DNA from: CAWVSB01 sp046710535 | GTDB taxonomy: Bacteria > Pseudomonadota > Gammaproteobacteria > Pseudomonadales > CAWVSB01 | Length of the DNA: 64,000 bases | Assembly (NCBI GenBank): GCA_046710535.1 | Contig: JBKEHH010000001.1 | Location: forward strand, 320,951-384,950 | Direction of reading: 5' to 3' | In this document: positions 62,538 through 64,000 of the stretch, one piece after another | How positions within the stretch are numbered: position 1 is the stretch's first letter | Layout of the letters: every line of letters begins with the position of its first letter | Translations under genes and position numbers: made by a program | The notes under the pieces: model-generated | Database searches by the model: none | What the model was told of the DNA's origin: nothing | Seen by the model: the letters and a program-made list of their open reading frames with translations, nothing else

Positions 62538-64000
62538 ATGCCAAATTCTGATTTTGCTCGACAAAAGCTTGCTGAGCTAAATACTGAAAACTATACAAGC
62601 CTGATTAATAATTTTGATTTTGCATGTAAAAAATATGCTGACAAAGTTGCGTTTAGCTGTGTCGGTCAAGAAATCACCTATGCTGATATCGATAAGCATA
62701 GCCGAAATTTTGCTTCGTATTTACTAAATGAGGCGGGTTTGGAGAAGGGTGACAGAATAGCGATTCAGCTGCCTAACCTTATTCAATATCCAATAGTTGC
62801 CTGGGGCATTTTGCGGGCTAATCTGACTATTGTTAATACCAACCCCATGTATACCGAGCGTGAGTTGATTCATCAATTTAACGACTCTGGGGCGAAAGTC
62901 TTAGTGGTACTGGCTGATTTGTTACCAGTGGTAGAAAAAGTGTTGCCACAAACAGGTATCAGCCAAGTTGTGGTTACTAATGTGTTTGACATGATCGAGG
63001 CGCAGCCGCTGCCTGATTCAGGTTTAGATTGCCTAACTTCGCTGCCTGATGCTTTAGCTAAAGGCGCAAGCGGTGAATTGCCGCCTTCAATGACAACGAT
63101 GAATAGTATTGCCATTTTACAATATACTGGCGGCACCACAGGCGTTGCTAAAGGGGCGGTGTTAAGCCAAGGCAATTTGTTTGCTAGTGCCGCGCAGTCG
63201 GCTAAAGCGTCAGAAGAGATGCTAACGCCGCAAGATATTGCGCAAGGCGTTGAAGAAATTGTTATTGCTCCTATGCCGATGTATCACGTCTACGGCTTTA
63301 CCCTGAGCGTAATAACTGTGTTTTTAAATGGCGGTTTGTCGGTGCTCATTCCCGATCCAAGAAATATTGATAGTTTAATAGAGGCAATTAAAGCCTATCG
63401 GTTTACCGGTATGGCTGGGGTAAATACACTGTTCGTCGGTATGATGGCTCATCCAGATTTTGACCAAGTTGACTATAGCAATGTAAAAGGAGTGATTGCC
63501 GGCGGCGCTGCGTTAGTAAAAGAAATAGGTGAAGAATGGAAGGGGCGCACAGGATCTGACATCTTTGAGGGCTACGGTCTGTCCGAAACGGCGGCGACAT
63601 TAACCGTCAATAGAACGAATAAGCGCAAACTAGGCACTGTTGGTATTCCAATGGCCTGCATGGAAGTTCAGTTTCGCAATACTGCAGGCATTGAAGTTGG
63701 TGTTGACGAAGAAGGCGAAATTTGTGTGCGTGGCCCGCAAGTAATGGAGGGGTACTGGCAACGAGCAGAGGCGACCGCTGAAGTATTGGATAAAGAAGGT
63801 TGGTTTAGAACCGGTGATATAGCCATCTTGCAACATGATGGATTCATTAAAATCGTAGACCGATTAAAGGATATGATATTAGTGTCAGGCTTTAATGTTT
63901 ACCCCAGTGAGATTGAAGATGTTGTCTACGGCCACCCGGATATATTTGAATGTGCGGCGGTGGGTGTAAAAGATGCTAAAAGTGGCGAAGCTGTTAAGCT
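62538..64000 (+). CDS. Long-chain-fatty-acid-CoA ligase, FadD-like (partial, runs off the end)
   Basis: The first 487 codons of an AMP-forming acyl-CoA ligase. It starts MPNSDFARQKLAELN with AAGGA at 62526-62530. It has QYTGGTTGVAKGAVLS (AMP P-loop), PMPMYHVYGFT, EGYGLSETAA and GWFRTGDIA, followed by DRLKDMILVSGFNVYP, as in FadD. The end with the catalytic lysine lies outside the window. It would activate an imported fatty acid or steroid side-chain acid. The neighbouring TonB receptor may supply the substrate. Confidence 0.92.
   Translation, partial: MPNSDFARQKLAELNTENYTSLINNFDFACKKYADKVAFSCVGQEITYADIDKHSRNFASYLLNEAGLEKGDRIAIQLPNLIQYPIVAWGILRANLTIVNTNPMYTERELIHQFNDSGAKVLVVLADLLPVVEKVLPQTGISQVVVTNVFDMIEAQPLPDSGLDCLTSLPDALAKGASGELPPSMTTMNSIAILQYTGGTTGVAKGAVLSQGNLFASAAQSAKASEEMLTPQDIAQGVEEIVIAPMPMYHVYGFTLSVITVFLNGGLSVLIPDPRNIDSLIEAIKAYRFTGMAGVNTLFVGMMAHPDFDQVDYSNVKGVIAGGAALVKEIGEEWKGRTGSDIFEGYGLSETAATLTVNRTNKRKLGTVGIPMACMEVQFRNTAGIEVGVDEEGEICVRGPQVMEGYWQRAEATAEVLDKEGWFRTGDIAILQHDGFIKIVDRLKDMILVSGFNVYPSEIEDVVYGHPDIFECAAVGVKDAKSGEAVK

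Noticed and set aside
1..64000. CRISPR array, transposase, tRNA or rRNA gene
   Set aside because: No regularly spaced repeats, no transposase-like protein and no tRNA-like cloverleaf with a TTCRA arm were found on reading.

Overview
The window is chromosomal DNA of a gammaproteobacterium, moderately AT-rich and densely coded. The core gene order purB, hflD, mnmA, nudJ, rluE, icd, clpS, clpA, (insertion), infA, bpt, aat, trxB, ftsK, lolA, rarA, crcB, serS, cysG is the order I recall from Pseudomonas and its relatives. The surrounding genes (KshA-like Rieske oxygenase, Baeyer-Villiger-type monooxygenase, many acyl-CoA enzymes, a TonB-dependent receptor, GPH-family transporters) suggest a marine, lipid- or steroid-using member of Cellvibrionales/Spongiibacteraceae. 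That placement is inference only. No rRNA, tRNA, CRISPR array, transposase or phage gene was recognised. Layout: (1) 1-9.7 kb: the end of a PEP synthase gene, an acyl-CoA synthetase, a tiny exported protein, a decayed MGT-type glycosyltransferase, a DUF1295 membrane protein, and a probable operon of Baeyer-Villiger-type monooxygenase, SDR, alpha/beta hydrolase and CoA-transferase. (2) 9.7-20.6 kb: a cold-shock gene with a structured leader, a PepSY protein, roxA broken by one in-frame amber codon, then purB-hflD-mnmA-nudJ-rluE and icd-clpS-clpA. (3) 20.6-27.7 kb: an accessory block between clpA and infA. It holds a three-gene phosphorelay (LuxO-like sigma54 activator, H-NOX nitric-oxide sensor, hybrid kinase with an HNOBA sensor domain plus REC and HPt). 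Opposite it are a sugar-phosphate transferase behind a sigma54-type promoter, a decayed glycosyltransferase-like gene and a secreted-type esterase. (4) 27.8-39.8 kb: infA to cysG and gor. (5) 39.9-47.2 kb: a second DUF1295 protein, an EamA transporter, a DUF5062 protein, a transporter relic, a KshA-like Rieske oxygenase, prc and an XRE regulator. (6) 47.3-64 kb: acyl-CoA catabolism (acyl-CoA dehydrogenase, MaoC hydratase, HSD17B4-like SDR, thiolase, SDR, FadB-like bifunctional enzyme, crotonase, a second acyl-CoA dehydrogenase), a Crp/Fnr regulator, a GPH transporter, a TonB-dependent receptor and the start of a FadD-like ligase. The most interesting unit is in region 3. The H-NOX protein lacks the oxygen-binding distal tyrosine, its partner kinase carries the heme-NO-binding-associated domain, and the third gene is a LuxO-like activator. 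The divergent intergenic region has three TTGCA-N3-TGCAT boxes resembling LuxO sites, an IHF-like site and a good -24/-12 promoter placed exactly before the sugar transferase. Together they suggest a nitric-oxide-controlled exopolysaccharide switch. Four broken genes (MGT glycosyltransferase, roxA, DUF6492-like gene, GPH transporter) show ongoing gene loss.
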